This document shows positions 30,687-39,826 of a stretch of 64,000 nt of DNA, in pieces. The translations under genes and the position numbers were made by a program. The notes beneath the pieces were generated by a model. That model was not told where the DNA came from, did not search any database, and saw nothing but the letters and a program-made list of their open reading frames with translations. The stretch is taken from contig NZ_JNAR01000006.1 in the NCBI RefSeq assembly GCF_000760095.1, positions 1 to 64,000 of the forward strand, in the 5' to 3' direction. How positions within the stretch are numbered: the stretch's first letter is position 1; each line of letters starts with the position of its first letter. This DNA comes from Prochlorococcus marinus str. MIT 9401 (GTDB lineage: Bacteria; Cyanobacteriota; Cyanobacteriia; PCC-6307; Cyanobiaceae).

Positions 30687-30887
30687 ATGTCGCAAACCAA
30701 AAGAGAGCAAGTCACAAGTCACATCCGCTATTTAAGGCAAGAACTAAGAGAACTGCATATAAGCATAAAAGAAGATGGACTGTTCCCTGAACCAGGAGAA
30801 TTAAGAGGAATAATGGCTCAGCTTGAGGCGTTACTTGAATTAGTGGAAGGAAATACTAAAATTCAATCAAATTCTGAAGCTGCTTAG
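30687..30887 (+). CDS. Small conserved hypothetical protein, helical
   Basis: 66 residues, mostly helical and charged (SHIRYLRQELRELHISIKED, then GELRGIMAQLEALLELVEG). It resembles small cyanobacterial proteins of unknown role. ATG start, 11 bp ahead of the DUF565 gene, so the two are probably co-transcribed. No catalytic motif is visible. Confidence 0.78.
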   Translation: MSQTKREQVTSHIRYLRQELRELHISIKEDGLFPEPGELRGIMAQLEALLELVEGNTKIQSNSEAA

Positions 30888-30898
30888 TTGTAGGCAAA

Positions 30899-31240
30899 AT
30901 GGTTTTAAGACCTCAAAAGACAAAATTTCAACTAAAGATTGTAGAAAATATTCAAACATTGAGTATTTGGGCTAGTAATCCATGGAGAAGATACTCAACA
31001 TCCTTAATTACACTTTTAATTGGTTATTTTGTTGGAAGTTCTCTTGGCATGGTAAGTGCCGTTGTAGAACTCATGGATCCTGTTGCTGCTTTCTTATCAG
31101 TAGTTTTTATTGAGTTTTTAATAGTATTGAGAAGAAATTTTAGATTTGAAAGGAAAAAGAAATTTTTAGTACTTTTATTAGATTCTTTAAGATTAGGATT
31201 ATTTTATGGTTTCTTTACAGAAAGTCTTAAGTTGCTATAA
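30899..31240 (+). CDS. DUF565 (Ycf20-like) membrane protein
   Basis: 113 residues with two or three hydrophobic helices (about 36-58, 62-80 and a shorter C-terminal one). The segment NPWRRYSTSLITLLIGYFVG and the basic RRNFRFERKKK loop are typical of the Ycf20/DUF565 family. In algae a Ycf20 relative has been linked to energy dissipation; the cyanobacterial role is unclear. It is convergent with pyrB, with a 2-bp gap. Confidence 0.82.
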   Translation: MVLRPQKTKFQLKIVENIQTLSIWASNPWRRYSTSLITLLIGYFVGSSLGMVSAVVELMDPVAAFLSVVFIEFLIVLRRNFRFERKKKFLVLLLDSLRLGLFYGFFTESLKLL

Positions 31241-31242
31241 AT

Positions 31243-32259
31243 TTACTTGTTGTGTTTCTGTAATAGATAAAGCAAAGCCATTCTTATAGGGATACCATTT
31301 GCAACTTGATTATTAATTAAGCAATTAGGATATTGATCTACCACTTTGCTGCTAATTTCAATATCTCTGTTAATGGGACCGGGATGAAGAATTGGAATTT
31401 CTTTTTTATTTAAAGATAATTTCTCTGGGGTTAAGCCATAATCCAAACTATATGAATCAATGCTACTTAGTAAATTTTCCATCATTCTCTCTTTCTGAAG
31501 TCTTAAAACAATAATCGCATCTGCAATTTTTATTGATTCTTCCAATGATCTAGAAATTGCTATAGAACCTCTTGATTTAACGGGATCTTCTGTTTGATTT
31601 GGCGCGGGGGTTTTTAAAAAATTGATAAATTCATCAGGTATTAATGTCTTAGGACCACATAAGATTATATCGGCGCCGAATGCACTCAAAGCCCAAAGAT
31701 TTGACCTAGCAACCCTTGAATGATTAACGTCGCCAATTATTAAAATTTTTTTGGAATTTAAAACCTCTGGATTTAGTGTTTTTTGGGAAAAGAATTTTAT
31801 CAATGTATAGATGTCAAGCAATCCCTGGCTGGGGTGACTATGTAATCCATCTCCTGCATTAAGAACTGAAGTCTTGGCATTTATTGCATCAAGTTTTTTT
31901 GCGATCTCAAAGGTTATGTAACTTGATGAATGTCTGATAACTAATGTATCTGCCCCCATAGCAGAATAAGTTATGGCTGTATCAATTATTGTTTCGCCTT
32001 TTGTTAAAGAGCTGGAGGATGGCGCAAACGTTTGGACATCAGCAGAAAGTCTTTTTGCTGCAAGCTCAAAACTATTTTTTGTTCTTGTACTAGCTTCAAA
32101 AAATAAAGACGTTACCAAAGTCCCTTGTAAGGCCGGTATCTTTTTTGTTCCTGCATTCTTTAATACATCAAATCTATTAGCTAATTCAAATACTGACTCA
32201 TAATCTTTAATTGAAAAATTAGCGAGTGTGTGGATATGTTTATGAGGCCAAATTTGCAT
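31243..32259 (-). CDS. pyrB: Aspartate carbamoyltransferase catalytic subunit
   Basis: It makes N-carbamoyl-aspartate, the committed step of pyrimidine synthesis. The 338-residue sequence shows the carbamoyl-phosphate loop [19 protein letters not shown], the 80s loop [13 protein letters not shown], the segment [16 protein letters not shown] with its active-site His, and the [11 protein letters not shown] loop. No regulatory subunit gene is adjacent. The glycosylase gene lies upstream by 21 bp on the same strand. Confidence 0.97.
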   Translation of the reverse strand: MQIWPHKHIHTLANFSIKDYESVFELANRFDVLKNAGTKKIPALQGTLVTSLFFEASTRTKNSFELAAKRLSADVQTFAPSSSSLTKGETIIDTAITYSAMGADTLVIRHSSSYITFEIAKKLDAINAKTSVLNAGDGLHSHPSQGLLDIYTLIKFFSQKTLNPEVLNSKKILIIGDVNHSRVARSNLWALSAFGADIILCGPKTLIPDEFINFLKTPAPNQTEDPVKSRGSIAISRSLEESIKIADAIIVLRLQKERMMENLLSSIDSYSLDYGLTPEKLSLNKKEIPILHPGPINRDIEISSKVVDQYPNCLINNQVANGIPIRMALLYLLQKHNK

Positions 32260-32280
32260 TACGCTTAAAAAGATAAATGA

Positions 32281-32865
32281 TTATTGAAATTTAGGTGTTC
32301 TGTCACCTTTTAATCTTTTACTTACACTCCTACTATTTTTGAGATACCAACGCCATTTTATATTTTTTGCCTTTGATATGCCAATTCTCGTAGTTTGAAT
32401 AAGATCTTTTTCTTCTAGAGTTGAGTCTCGTGGAGAAATCCATAAAGATTTGTTATTAAGAACTTCAAGTGAGTTAAATGAAATGTCAATACTGAATGTT
32501 TTTGTTACTAGGCCAGGTCCAGAAGCTAATCTTTCATCATTATTTGAGATAAAAACTGATCTTATCAAAACACCACTCGCAAAATTTTCTTTATCAGTAA
32601 CTATGTTTAAACAATGATGAATGCCATAAGATTTGTAAATATAAAATGTGCCAGGTTTGCCAAATAATGATTTGTTTGATTCAGTCATTTTGCGGTAGCC
32701 ATGACAGGCCTCTTCTTCCTGTGAATAAGCTTCAGTTTCAACAATGACCCCTTTAACTTGATCTATCTCATTATTTTTTTTTATGAGGTAACAGCCTATT
32801 AAATCAGGAGCAACAAGTTTAGAGTGCCGATAAAAAAAATTTTTTGGAAAGAATTCTTCTTCTAT
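32281..32865 (-). CDS. mpg: 3-methyladenine DNA glycosylase with apparent ATA start
   Basis: An AAG/MPG-type base-excision glycosylase. The first ATG (32688) would give only 135 residues and drop the catalytic half. The same frame is open upstream to a TGA at 32869-32871 and encodes EEEFFPKNFFYRHS, LVAPDLIGCYLI and VIVETEAYSQEEEACHGYRK, which match the N-terminal part of the family, including the catalytic Glu of the VETEAY motif. No ATG, GTG or TTG occurs in this stretch; ATA at 32863-32865 is the best candidate and gives 194 residues, the family length. The alternative is a start-lost pseudogene. Confidence 0.75.
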   Translation of the reverse strand: MEEEFFPKNFFYRHSKLVAPDLIGCYLIKKNNEIDQVKGVIVETEAYSQEEEACHGYRKMTESNKSLFGKPGTFYIYKSYGIHHCLNIVTDKENFASGVLIRSVFISNNDERLASGPGLVTKTFSIDISFNSLEVLNNKSLWISPRDSTLEEKDLIQTTRIGISKAKNIKWRWYLKNSRSVSKRLKGDRTPKFQ

Positions 32866-33036
32866 TTTTCAATATCTATCTAATAACATATTTAGCTGAG
32901 AAAAATAATTAAGGCTATTAATTGATATTGATTTTCAAAAAGATGTGATTATTTTTTAAAATTATTTGAAATTCAAAGGATATGTAAATAAGTTGTTCTT
33001 AATAAACTATTATTTAATAAGAAAGATATTAAATGT

Positions 33037-33330
33037 ATGACACAAATAACTAAAGAGGAAGTAAAAAAAGTTGCTCATTTAGCGAGATTAGAACTTAACG
33101 AGAATGAAATTAATAATCATGCACAACAATTAGAAAAGATATTGGATTATATAAAACAACTTGAAAAAATTGATACAGATGATGTCCCCTGTACAACGAG
33201 AGCTATAGAGGTTGTAAATGTATTTAGAAAAGACGAAAAGAAAAATTCTGATTGTAACGAAGAACTTTTAGAATTGGGTCCATCGAGAGAAGATAAATAT
33301 TTTAAAGTACCAAAAATTATTAATGAATGA
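33037..33330 (+). CDS. gatC: Aspartyl/glutamyl-tRNA amidotransferase subunit C
   Basis: GatC stabilises the GatCAB complex that converts Glu-tRNA-Gln to Gln-tRNA-Gln. The 97 residues show VKKVAHLARLELNENE, LEKILDYIKQLEKIDTDDV, and a C-terminal proline/charged wrap ending GPSREDKYFKVPKII. ATG start. It is convergent with crtR (5-bp gap) and divergent from the glycosylase gene. gatA and gatB are not in the window. Confidence 0.93.
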   Translation: MTQITKEEVKKVAHLARLELNENEINNHAQQLEKILDYIKQLEKIDTDDVPCTTRAIEVVNVFRKDEKKNSDCNEELLELGPSREDKYFKVPKIINE

Positions 33331-33335
33331 GTAAG

Positions 33336-34355
33336 TTAGTTGCTTCCAATAAATGTTTTGTTGACTAGCTTTAATAAAAATTTTTTTATCTTAAAGCCTG
33401 GATATAAATTTATGATTTTTCTTATTTTCCCCCTCTTTTTGCTATGACTCCTTACACCTATTAATAAGTCATAAATAAAGTTAAAAATGTCTTCTTTACT
33501 TTCAAATATCCCAACCCTTTGAGGGGAGCCTTTTTTATCCAATAAGGGCTTAGTTTTTTCATAAGCAATTTTGTATTCAAACCAAGGAATCGAAGGCCAT
33601 AGATGATGAATGAGATGGTAATTTTGTCCCATTATTAATAAATTCATAAATTTGCTCGGATAAACTCGAGAATTTATCCATTTATTTCTTGATCGAAATG
33701 GTCTATGGGGTAAATAATCAAAAAATATTCCTAAAGTGACTCCTACCATTAATGCTGGGCCGAACCATAAATTATAAATTAAATTCATAAAGTCAAATTT
33801 CAAACCTGCCAAGATAATTGTCAGGAATATGGATCTTTCGATTCCCCATTGTAGTAATTCATATCTTCGCCAGAGTTTTCTTTGAAAGAAAAACACCTCA
33901 TGATAAAAAAATCTTGGAGCAATTAGCCAAATTGGACCAAAAGTACTGACTATATGATCTGGATCATTTTTGGGGTGATTTACGTGAATATGATGTTGTA
34001 AATGAACTCTCGTAAAAACTGGGAAGCTAAACCCCAATAGAATAGCTGAGCCATGGCCCATTGCTTGATTTATCCAAGGAACTGGATGAGCAGCTTTATG
34101 ACAGGCATCATGAATAACAGTACCTTCAATATGTAATGCTAAAAAAGCAGTGGCTACAAGTAAAGGTAAAGGCCAAACACCTCTATACCATTGCCATATA
34201 CTAAGAAATGCAAGAAAATAACCGCCAAAAAATAAACCTAATGTTGGATTCCAAAAACTTGGCGGATCTACGTAATTTTTAATCTCTTTTTGCCAATTAA
34301 ATGTTTTTGAAGAATTAGTATTTTTCGTTGTATTTTTAATGGTTAAGTTTGAAAT
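33336..34355 (-). CDS. crtR: Beta-carotene hydroxylase CrtR, no standard start codon
   Basis: A membrane di-iron hydroxylase that makes zeaxanthin from beta-carotene. Three histidine clusters are visible: HDACHKAAH, RVHLQHHIHVNH and YHLIHHLWPS. The first box and the helix NPTLGLFFGGYFLALF lie upstream of the first available ATG (34059-34061), in one unbroken frame that reaches a TAA at 34362-34364. That stretch has no ATG, GTG or TTG codon. An ATT at 34353-34355, four bases after AAGG, is proposed as the start and gives 339 residues. The truncated 241-residue version would lack the first metal-ligand box. Confidence 0.82.
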   Translation of the reverse strand: MSNLTIKNTTKNTNSSKTFNWQKEIKNYVDPPSFWNPTLGLFFGGYFLAFLSIWQWYRGVWPLPLLVATAFLALHIEGTVIHDACHKAAHPVPWINQAMGHGSAILLGFSFPVFTRVHLQHHIHVNHPKNDPDHIVSTFGPIWLIAPRFFYHEVFFFQRKLWRRYELLQWGIERSIFLTIILAGLKFDFMNLIYNLWFGPALMVGVTLGIFFDYLPHRPFRSRNKWINSRVYPSKFMNLLIMGQNYHLIHHLWPSIPWFEYKIAYEKTKPLLDKKGSPQRVGIFESKEDIFNFIYDLLIGVRSHSKKRGKIRKIINLYPGFKIKKFLLKLVNKTFIGSN

Positions 34356-34522
34356 CGTTCCTTATATTCTTTAAATAATATAACTAATATTTTAAGGTGT
34401 TTGCATTTTTAAATGTAAAAAATTTTTTTAGTAGATATTTAATCTAATTTTATGTGTCAAAATAATCATCTTGAGTTAAAAAGTTTTTAAAATAAACATC
34501 TTTCATTTATTATTTTATTTGA

Positions 34523-34604
34523 GCGGTCGTGGCGGAATTGGTAGACGCGCGAGTTTTAGGTACTCGTATCTTCGGGTGTGGGAGTTCAAGTCTCCCCGAC
34601 CGCA
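34523..34604 (+). tRNA. tRNA-Leu (UAG)
   Basis: An 82-base class II tRNA. The acceptor GCGGTCG (34523-34529) pairs with CGACCGC (34597-34603). The anticodon stem CGAGT/ACTCG encloses TTTAGGT, which gives anticodon UAG. A long variable arm (ATCTTCGGGT region) and a T arm GGGAG-TTCAAGT-CTCCC are present. The CCA end is not encoded. Discriminator is A. Confidence 0.97.
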
Positions 34605-34676
34605 CTTAAGGGAATTTAAATAGAACGTTTTTTTATCAATATCAACTTCTTATAATTTAATTAATTACCTACTTTA

Positions 34677-35126
34677 ATGAATAACTTCATTTACTATTTA
34701 GGATTTTTTTATGTATCGATTGGAACTATATTTTTATTCGTTCCGATAATGTATCTTGAGCTTGGCCGACCTAAAGATTTAATAAAAGCTTTTTTGAATT
34801 TATCAATAGGTTTAGTATTGATTATTAAATTTAAAACATTAGATGGATCATTTTTTGTAATTTTATTTTTACTAACAGGCCTTGTTTTTTTATATCTTTT
34901 AGAGCTTTTCTTATCAAGATGGTATCAGTTGACAGATAACGAAAAGAAAAAATTAACCACCTTTTTGGAATTAAAGAAAAATCTTTCGAAAATATTAGAG
35001 GCTATTAATCTAGGAGTTGGTACATTTACGAAAACCCTAAATTTTTTTAATATTGGGAACAATAAATTAACCACTACCACAAAAAAATGGGTAAGAAATG
35101 AAAAAAATGATAATATAAAAGCTTGA
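34677..35126 (+). CDS. Ycf66-family membrane protein
   Basis: A 149-residue protein with about three hydrophobic helices in the first 85 residues, followed by a basic, Lys/Thr-rich tail. The segment IMYLELGRPKDLIKAFLNLS between helices 1 and 2 fits the Ycf66 N-terminal family of cyanobacteria and plastids. Function is unknown. It lies between tRNA-Leu and ileS on the same strand. Family assignment is from memory. Confidence 0.7.
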   Translation: MNNFIYYLGFFYVSIGTIFLFVPIMYLELGRPKDLIKAFLNLSIGLVLIIKFKTLDGSFFVILFLLTGLVFLYLLELFLSRWYQLTDNEKKKLTTFLELKKNLSKILEAINLGVGTFTKTLNFFNIGNNKLTTTTKKWVRNEKNDNIKA

Positions 35127-35246
35127 AACCAAATCAATTGGTTATTTGAAACATGCAAAAAAAACTACAGGTCAATTGAGAAAGAATATAATAAATTAGA
35201 TTTATTTAAAAATTCTTTTAATCAAAAATATTTTTTATATCGTTAT

Positions 35247-38153
35247 ATGAAATCTCAAAATAACAAAGAGCAAAAATCAGAATTTTCTTATAAAGAAACT
35301 TTAAATTTACTGAAAACTGACTTTTCGATGCGTGCTAACTCAATTGTAAGAGAACCTGAGATTCAGAATTTTTGGGCAAATAATAGTATCGATTTCGAGT
35401 TGGGCTCAAAGAACAAAGGCAAAACATTTACATTACATGATGGCCCACCTTATGCAAATGGAGATCTTCATATGGGTCACGCTCTTAATAAGGTTTTAAA
35501 AGACATAATAAATAAGTACAAAACCTTGAAAGGATTTAGGGTACATTATGTTCCAGGGTGGGACTGCCACGGATTACCTATTGAATTAAAAGTACTTCAA
35601 AATTTAAAATCAGACGAGAGAAGGAATCTAGATATTCTAACTCTAAGAAAAAAAGCAACAGATTATGCATATAAACAAATAAACAATCAAATGGAGGGTT
35701 TTAAAAGATGGGGCATATGGGGAGATTGGAATAACCCTTATTTAACTCTTAAGAAAAGTTATGAATCTGCTCAGATTGGAGTATTTGGGAAAATGTTTTT
35801 AAATGGCTATATATATCGAGGTCTTAAACCTGTTCATTGGAGTCCAAGTTCGAGGACTGCTCTTGCAGAAGCAGAATTAGAATATCCAGACGAACATTAC
35901 TCAAAGAGTATTTATGTATCCTTAAAAATCACTAAACTATCTGAAGAAATTTTACAGAAATTCTGTCAAGAAAATCCAAATTACAAAAAGGATTTTTTTC
36001 TGGGGAATTCTTTCATAACTATTTGGACTACCACACCCTGGACTATACCTGCAAATGAGGCAGTTGCAGTCAATCCTAAAATAGACTATGTTTTTGCAAT
36101 TGATGAAGAGAAAAGAATATACCTTTTTGCAAAGGAATTATCTTCTGAAATAAGTAAAAAATTTAATAGAGATTTAAATAGCCTGTTAGAGGTTAAGGGA
36201 TCTGAATTGGAAAATATTGAATATAAACACCCTATCGAGAATAGAAATTGCAGTATTGTGATTGGGGGAGATTACATTACTACAGAATCTGGAACTGGAA
36301 TTGTTCATACTGCACCAGGTCATGGAATAGATGATTTTAATGTGGGGCAAAAATATGATCTACCTACAACTTGCGTTGTTGATGAAAAAGGGGACTTAAA
36401 TCAATATTCAGGTCAATTTAAAGGATCAAACGTACTTAAAGACGCAAATGATTTAGTTATTGACTTTTTAAAAGAAAATAATTCACTTCTACTAAAAGAA
36501 AATTATAAGCATAGATATCCTTATGATTGGAGAACCAAAAAACCAACTATTTTTAGAGCAACAGAACAATGGTTTGCATCTGTAAATGGCTTCAGATCAT
36601 CTGCTTTAAAGGCAATAGAAGAGGTTGAATGGATGCCTGAAACCGGCAAGAAAAGAATTTATTCCATGGTCGTTGGCAGAGGAGATTGGTGTATTTCTAG
36701 ACAAAGGTCATGGGGGGTTCCAATTCCAGTTTTTTATAAAAAAAATGGTAATGAAATTCTCCTAAACAGTGAGATAATTAATCATATTCAAAAACTTTTT
36801 AATGAACACGGGGCTGATATTTGGTGGGATTGGGATATTAAGAATTTATTGCCAGAAAAATATGCAAAAGAATCTGATTTATTGAAAAAAGGGACAGATA
36901 CAATGGATGTTTGGTTCGATTCGGGATCTAGCTGGGCAGCAGTGTGTCAACAAAGAAGTGAATTAAAATATCCTGCAGATCTTTATTTGGAAGGTTCAGA
37001 TCAACATCGAGGATGGTTCCAATCTTCTTTGCTTACATCAGTTGCAGTTAATAATAAACCTCCATATAAAAAAGTTTTAACTCATGGTTTTGCACTTGAT
37101 GAAAATGGAAGAAAAATGAGTAAATCTCTCGGAAATGTTGTTGATCCAAATGTAATTATTAATGGTGGGAATAATAAAAAAAATGAACCTGCTTATGGTG
37201 CTGATGTGTTAAGGCTATGGGTAAGCTCTGTCGACTATTCTGTAGATGTTCCAATTGGTTCAAATATACTCAAGCAACTATCAGACGTTTATAGAAAAGT
37301 TCGGAACACTGCAAGATATCTTCTTGGTAATATTCATGATTATGACCCTAATATTGATAGTTTTGAAATTGATCAATTGCCAATCTTAGATCAATGGATG
37401 TTAGGCAGATTGGTTGAAGTTACTGATCAAATAACAAATGCTTATGAAAATTATGAATTTTCAAAATTTTTTCAGATTTTACAAAGTTTTTGCGTTGTAG
37501 ATTTATCAAATTTTTATTTGGATATTGCAAAGGATAGGTTATACGTTAGTTCTAAAACACAATTTAGGAGGAGATCATGTCAGTTTGTCATGTCTAGAAT
37601 TGTTGAAAGTTTAGCTGTTATTATTTCTCCAGTCCTTTGCCATATGGCTGAAGATATTTGGCAAAATATTCCATATTCAACTAAAGAAAAATCAGTATTT
37701 CAAAGAGGTTGGCCAATCTTTCCACAGTCATGGAAGAATGAAAGTCTTAATGGGCACATTACAAATTTAAGAAATTTGAGAGTTGAAATTAATAAAGCCA
37801 TAGAAGGATGTAGAAATAAACAAATAATTGGTGCCGCTTTGGAAACAGAAGTGAATTTTTTACCTGTAGATAAAGTGGTAAAAGATTCTCTTGCTTGGCT
37901 CGAGAAATTTGGTAATGGTGATGTGGATGTATTTAGGGATTGGCTAATAGTTTCAAATTTTCAAGTCATATCAGATTTGGTTGAGGATTCCATGGTTATT
38001 GAAAGCAATGAACTTGGAAAAATTCAAATTCTTAAAGCTCCTGGTCAAAAATGTGATAGATGTTGGCATTATCAAATTGAAACTTTTAGTGGGATTCAAA
38101 ACACAAAACTATGCAAAAGATGTTCAAATATTATTAATCTTGAATTTTCTTAG
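35247..38153 (+). CDS. ileS: Isoleucyl-tRNA synthetase
   Basis: A 968-residue class I synthetase. The HIGH-type motif is [16 protein letters not shown] near residue 68, the editing domain contains [12 protein letters not shown] and [12 protein letters not shown], and the KMSKS loop is [11 protein letters not shown]. The tRNA-binding WFDSGSSW motif is present. The C-terminal zinc finger reads [10 protein letters not shown] followed by CKRC. It is complete and bacterial-type. Confidence 0.98.
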   Translation: MKSQNNKEQKSEFSYKETLNLLKTDFSMRANSIVREPEIQNFWANNSIDFELGSKNKGKTFTLHDGPPYANGDLHMGHALNKVLKDIINKYKTLKGFRVHYVPGWDCHGLPIELKVLQNLKSDERRNLDILTLRKKATDYAYKQINNQMEGFKRWGIWGDWNNPYLTLKKSYESAQIGVFGKMFLNGYIYRGLKPVHWSPSSRTALAEAELEYPDEHYSKSIYVSLKITKLSEEILQKFCQENPNYKKDFFLGNSFITIWTTTPWTIPANEAVAVNPKIDYVFAIDEEKRIYLFAKELSSEISKKFNRDLNSLLEVKGSELENIEYKHPIENRNCSIVIGGDYITTESGTGIVHTAPGHGIDDFNVGQKYDLPTTCVVDEKGDLNQYSGQFKGSNVLKDANDLVIDFLKENNSLLLKENYKHRYPYDWRTKKPTIFRATEQWFASVNGFRSSALKAIEEVEWMPETGKKRIYSMVVGRGDWCISRQRSWGVPIPVFYKKNGNEILLNSEIINHIQKLFNEHGADIWWDWDIKNLLPEKYAKESDLLKKGTDTMDVWFDSGSSWAAVCQQRSELKYPADLYLEGSDQHRGWFQSSLLTSVAVNNKPPYKKVLTHGFALDENGRKMSKSLGNVVDPNVIINGGNNKKNEPAYGADVLRLWVSSVDYSVDVPIGSNILKQLSDVYRKVRNTARYLLGNIHDYDPNIDSFEIDQLPILDQWMLGRLVEVTDQITNAYENYEFSKFFQILQSFCVVDLSNFYLDIAKDRLYVSSKTQFRRRSCQFVMSRIVESLAVIISPVLCHMAEDIWQNIPYSTKEKSVFQRGWPIFPQSWKNESLNGHITNLRNLRVEINKAIEGCRNKQIIGAALETEVNFLPVDKVVKDSLAWLEKFGNGDVDVFRDWLIVSNFQVISDLVEDSMVIESNELGKIQILKAPGQKCDRCWHYQIETFSGIQNTKLCKRCSNIINLEFS

Positions 38154-38256
38154 AGCCAGTTTTTTGATCTGAGAAATGTAAGTTTTGATTTTCCTTTATA
38201 AAGTTATTTTTGGTTTCTGATGGGCTTGACTAATAGAGCCTAAATTTTGTGACTAT

Positions 38257-38355
38257 TTATTCAAATTTAAAAACTTTTTTTGTTTCTAAATCCATTTCAA
38301 TAGGATGCGCGGTAGAGCTAATACAGCCTTTGAAAATAATATTTCTTAATGTTCT
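38257..38355 (-). other. Coding-like short frame without a standard start
   Basis: Between ileS and the DUF3177 gene, one minus-strand frame stays open from a TAG (38356-38358) to a TAA (38257-38259). It encodes KGCISSTAHPIEMDLETKKV and ends FKFE, which looks more protein-like than the overlapping plus-strand frame. No ATG, GTG or TTG lies early in it. It could be a small gene with a rare start, a decayed gene end, or chance. Confidence 0.3.
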
Positions 38356-38386
38356 CTATGATGTTATTTGGAAGATAACATTCTAC

Positions 38387-38437
38387 CTTAATTATCTTTT
38401 TAGGTATTTTGAAGCTTATTCTTTTAAGATAATTAAG
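38387..38437. repeat. Perfect 12-bp inverted repeat
   Basis: CTTAATTATCTT (38387-38398) is the exact reverse complement of AAGATAATTAAG (38426-38437), with a 27-base spacer. It sits immediately after the stop of the minus-strand DUF3177 gene (38442). It could act as a weak AT-rich terminator or mRNA 3'-end stabiliser; no long T-run follows on the minus strand. Confidence 0.5.
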
Positions 38438-38441
38438 TAAA

Positions 38442-39065
38442 TCATTTACTTCCATTTTCAGAAAAGTAAGAGTTTCTCCCATTTTTAGGTAGTTTTATTA
38501 TTAACCACTGAATTAAACCTAAAAAATAAATTAATAATGCAAATAAACCTAAAAATTTAGCTATGGGCTGAGTAAAGTTGGCCCCGAAGAAAAAATTAAA
38601 TAAACTTTTTAAAATAATGTAGAAATTTGAAGAAGGTTGAATCCAAATTGTACATTCAGCAGAATTAATAAAAGAAAAGCAATTAAGGTTTTGTAAACTT
38701 TGAATTAAGAAATTTAAAGATATAAAAGTTAGTGACCATCTCCATACTTTTGTTGTTGTAATAAGTGAGTAATTAAATTCATATTCTTTTAGCTCATCAT
38801 TAATATCATTCCAAAACCAAACTGAAACTGTCATTAATAATGTGGAAATATTTGTAATAATCAGTGCATAATTATACTTCCCAATTAATAGCAATAGGCT
38901 TATAAAAAATAAAAGGGATATTTTCCAATAGATAGATAGAAGCCTATTAACCGCTTTATTTCTTTTTTTTATTGACCATAAGAATAATGTAGCAGGAATA
39001 CCAATCAGGAAAATTATTGAAAGTTGAAAAGATAGCCAAACAGAAATTTGATTAAAAACGTTCAA
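38442..39065 (-). CDS. DUF3177-like integral membrane protein
   Basis: 207 residues with about five hydrophobic helices spread over the whole length (about 12-32, 48-64, 65-84, 110-128 and 165-190). No catalytic motif is visible. Size, topology and the [22 protein letters not shown] loop fit a cyanobacterial membrane family that I recall as DUF3177. It stands alone on the minus strand between ileS and the divergent trmB. Confidence 0.65.
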   Translation of the reverse strand: MNVFNQISVWLSFQLSIIFLIGIPATLFLWSIKKRNKAVNRLLSIYWKISLLFFISLLLLIGKYNYALIITNISTLLMTVSVWFWNDINDELKEYEFNYSLITTTKVWRWSLTFISLNFLIQSLQNLNCFSFINSAECTIWIQPSSNFYIILKSLFNFFFGANFTQPIAKFLGLFALLIYFLGLIQWLIIKLPKNGRNSYFSENGSK

Positions 39066-39187
39066 AACTTTTTCTTTTTACATACATAATAATAAAACAT
39101 AAAACTATTACTTTTTAACTTTCTATTGTCATAGTTATGAATATTATGCATGTTTATATTATCGCTGAGAAATAAATTTATATTTTT

Positions 39188-39823
39188 ATGAGACAGCACG
39201 TTAATCCGCTTAGTAGAAATTTTGATGAAATCGAGAGAATTCCCTCTTTAATTGAAATGTTTGATGATTCTAAATTGAATCTCCATTTGGATGTAGGTTG
39301 TGCTGCTGGTGAGGTTTTATTTGAATTAGCTTTAGTTAATACCAGTTGGAATTATTTAGGAATCGAGATTCGTGAGAGATTAGTCAAGACAGCAAAAGTA
39401 AAGGCTCAAGAAAGAGCATTTAAAAATTTATATTTTGTATTTGGTAATGCTAATAACATTGTGGATAATGTTCAAAGTAAATTTATTTTTAAAAATGTAA
39501 AAAGTATTTCCTTTAATTTCCCAGATCCATGGTTTAAAAAAAGGCATTATAAAAGGCGTATAATTCAGCCAGAGTTTATTAATAATCTTTCAAAATTATT
39601 GCAAGAAGGAACTTTGATTTTTATTAAAACTGATGTAAAGGAATTATTCGATTATATGGATTATACGATATTAAGTAATTTTAATTTTAAAAAAATTGAA
39701 AAAAAAGATTTTAATTATTCAGAAAGTTTTAATCCAAAAAAATTTTTGACTAATAGGGAAAAGTATGTGATTTCTAATCAATTTGATATTTTTGAGAGTA
39801 TTTATATTAAAAATTGTGATTGA
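39188..39823 (+). CDS. trmB: tRNA (guanine-N7-)-methyltransferase
   Basis: It methylates G46 in the tRNA variable loop. The 211 residues show the SAM site [28 protein letters not shown] and the family-specific [15 protein letters not shown], then [12 protein letters not shown] near the end. ATG start, divergent from the DUF3177 gene. It is convergent with glmM (3-bp gap). Confidence 0.95.
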   Translation: MRQHVNPLSRNFDEIERIPSLIEMFDDSKLNLHLDVGCAAGEVLFELALVNTSWNYLGIEIRERLVKTAKVKAQERAFKNLYFVFGNANNIVDNVQSKFIFKNVKSISFNFPDPWFKKRHYKRRIIQPEFINNLSKLLQEGTLIFIKTDVKELFDYMDYTILSNFNFKKIEKKDFNYSESFNPKKFLTNREKYVISNQFDIFESIYIKNCD

Positions 39824-39826
39824 TAA

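Noticed and set aside
34062-34364. Frameshift as the explanation for the missing crtR start
   Set aside because: The frame is continuous through the conserved N-terminus and the two other frames are closed by stops near its beginning, so no single indel restores a better start.
38249-38440. Plus-strand open frame of 63 codons after ileS
   Set aside because: It needs a GTG start without a ribosome binding site, has hydrophobic low-complexity composition, and overlaps a more protein-like minus-strand frame.
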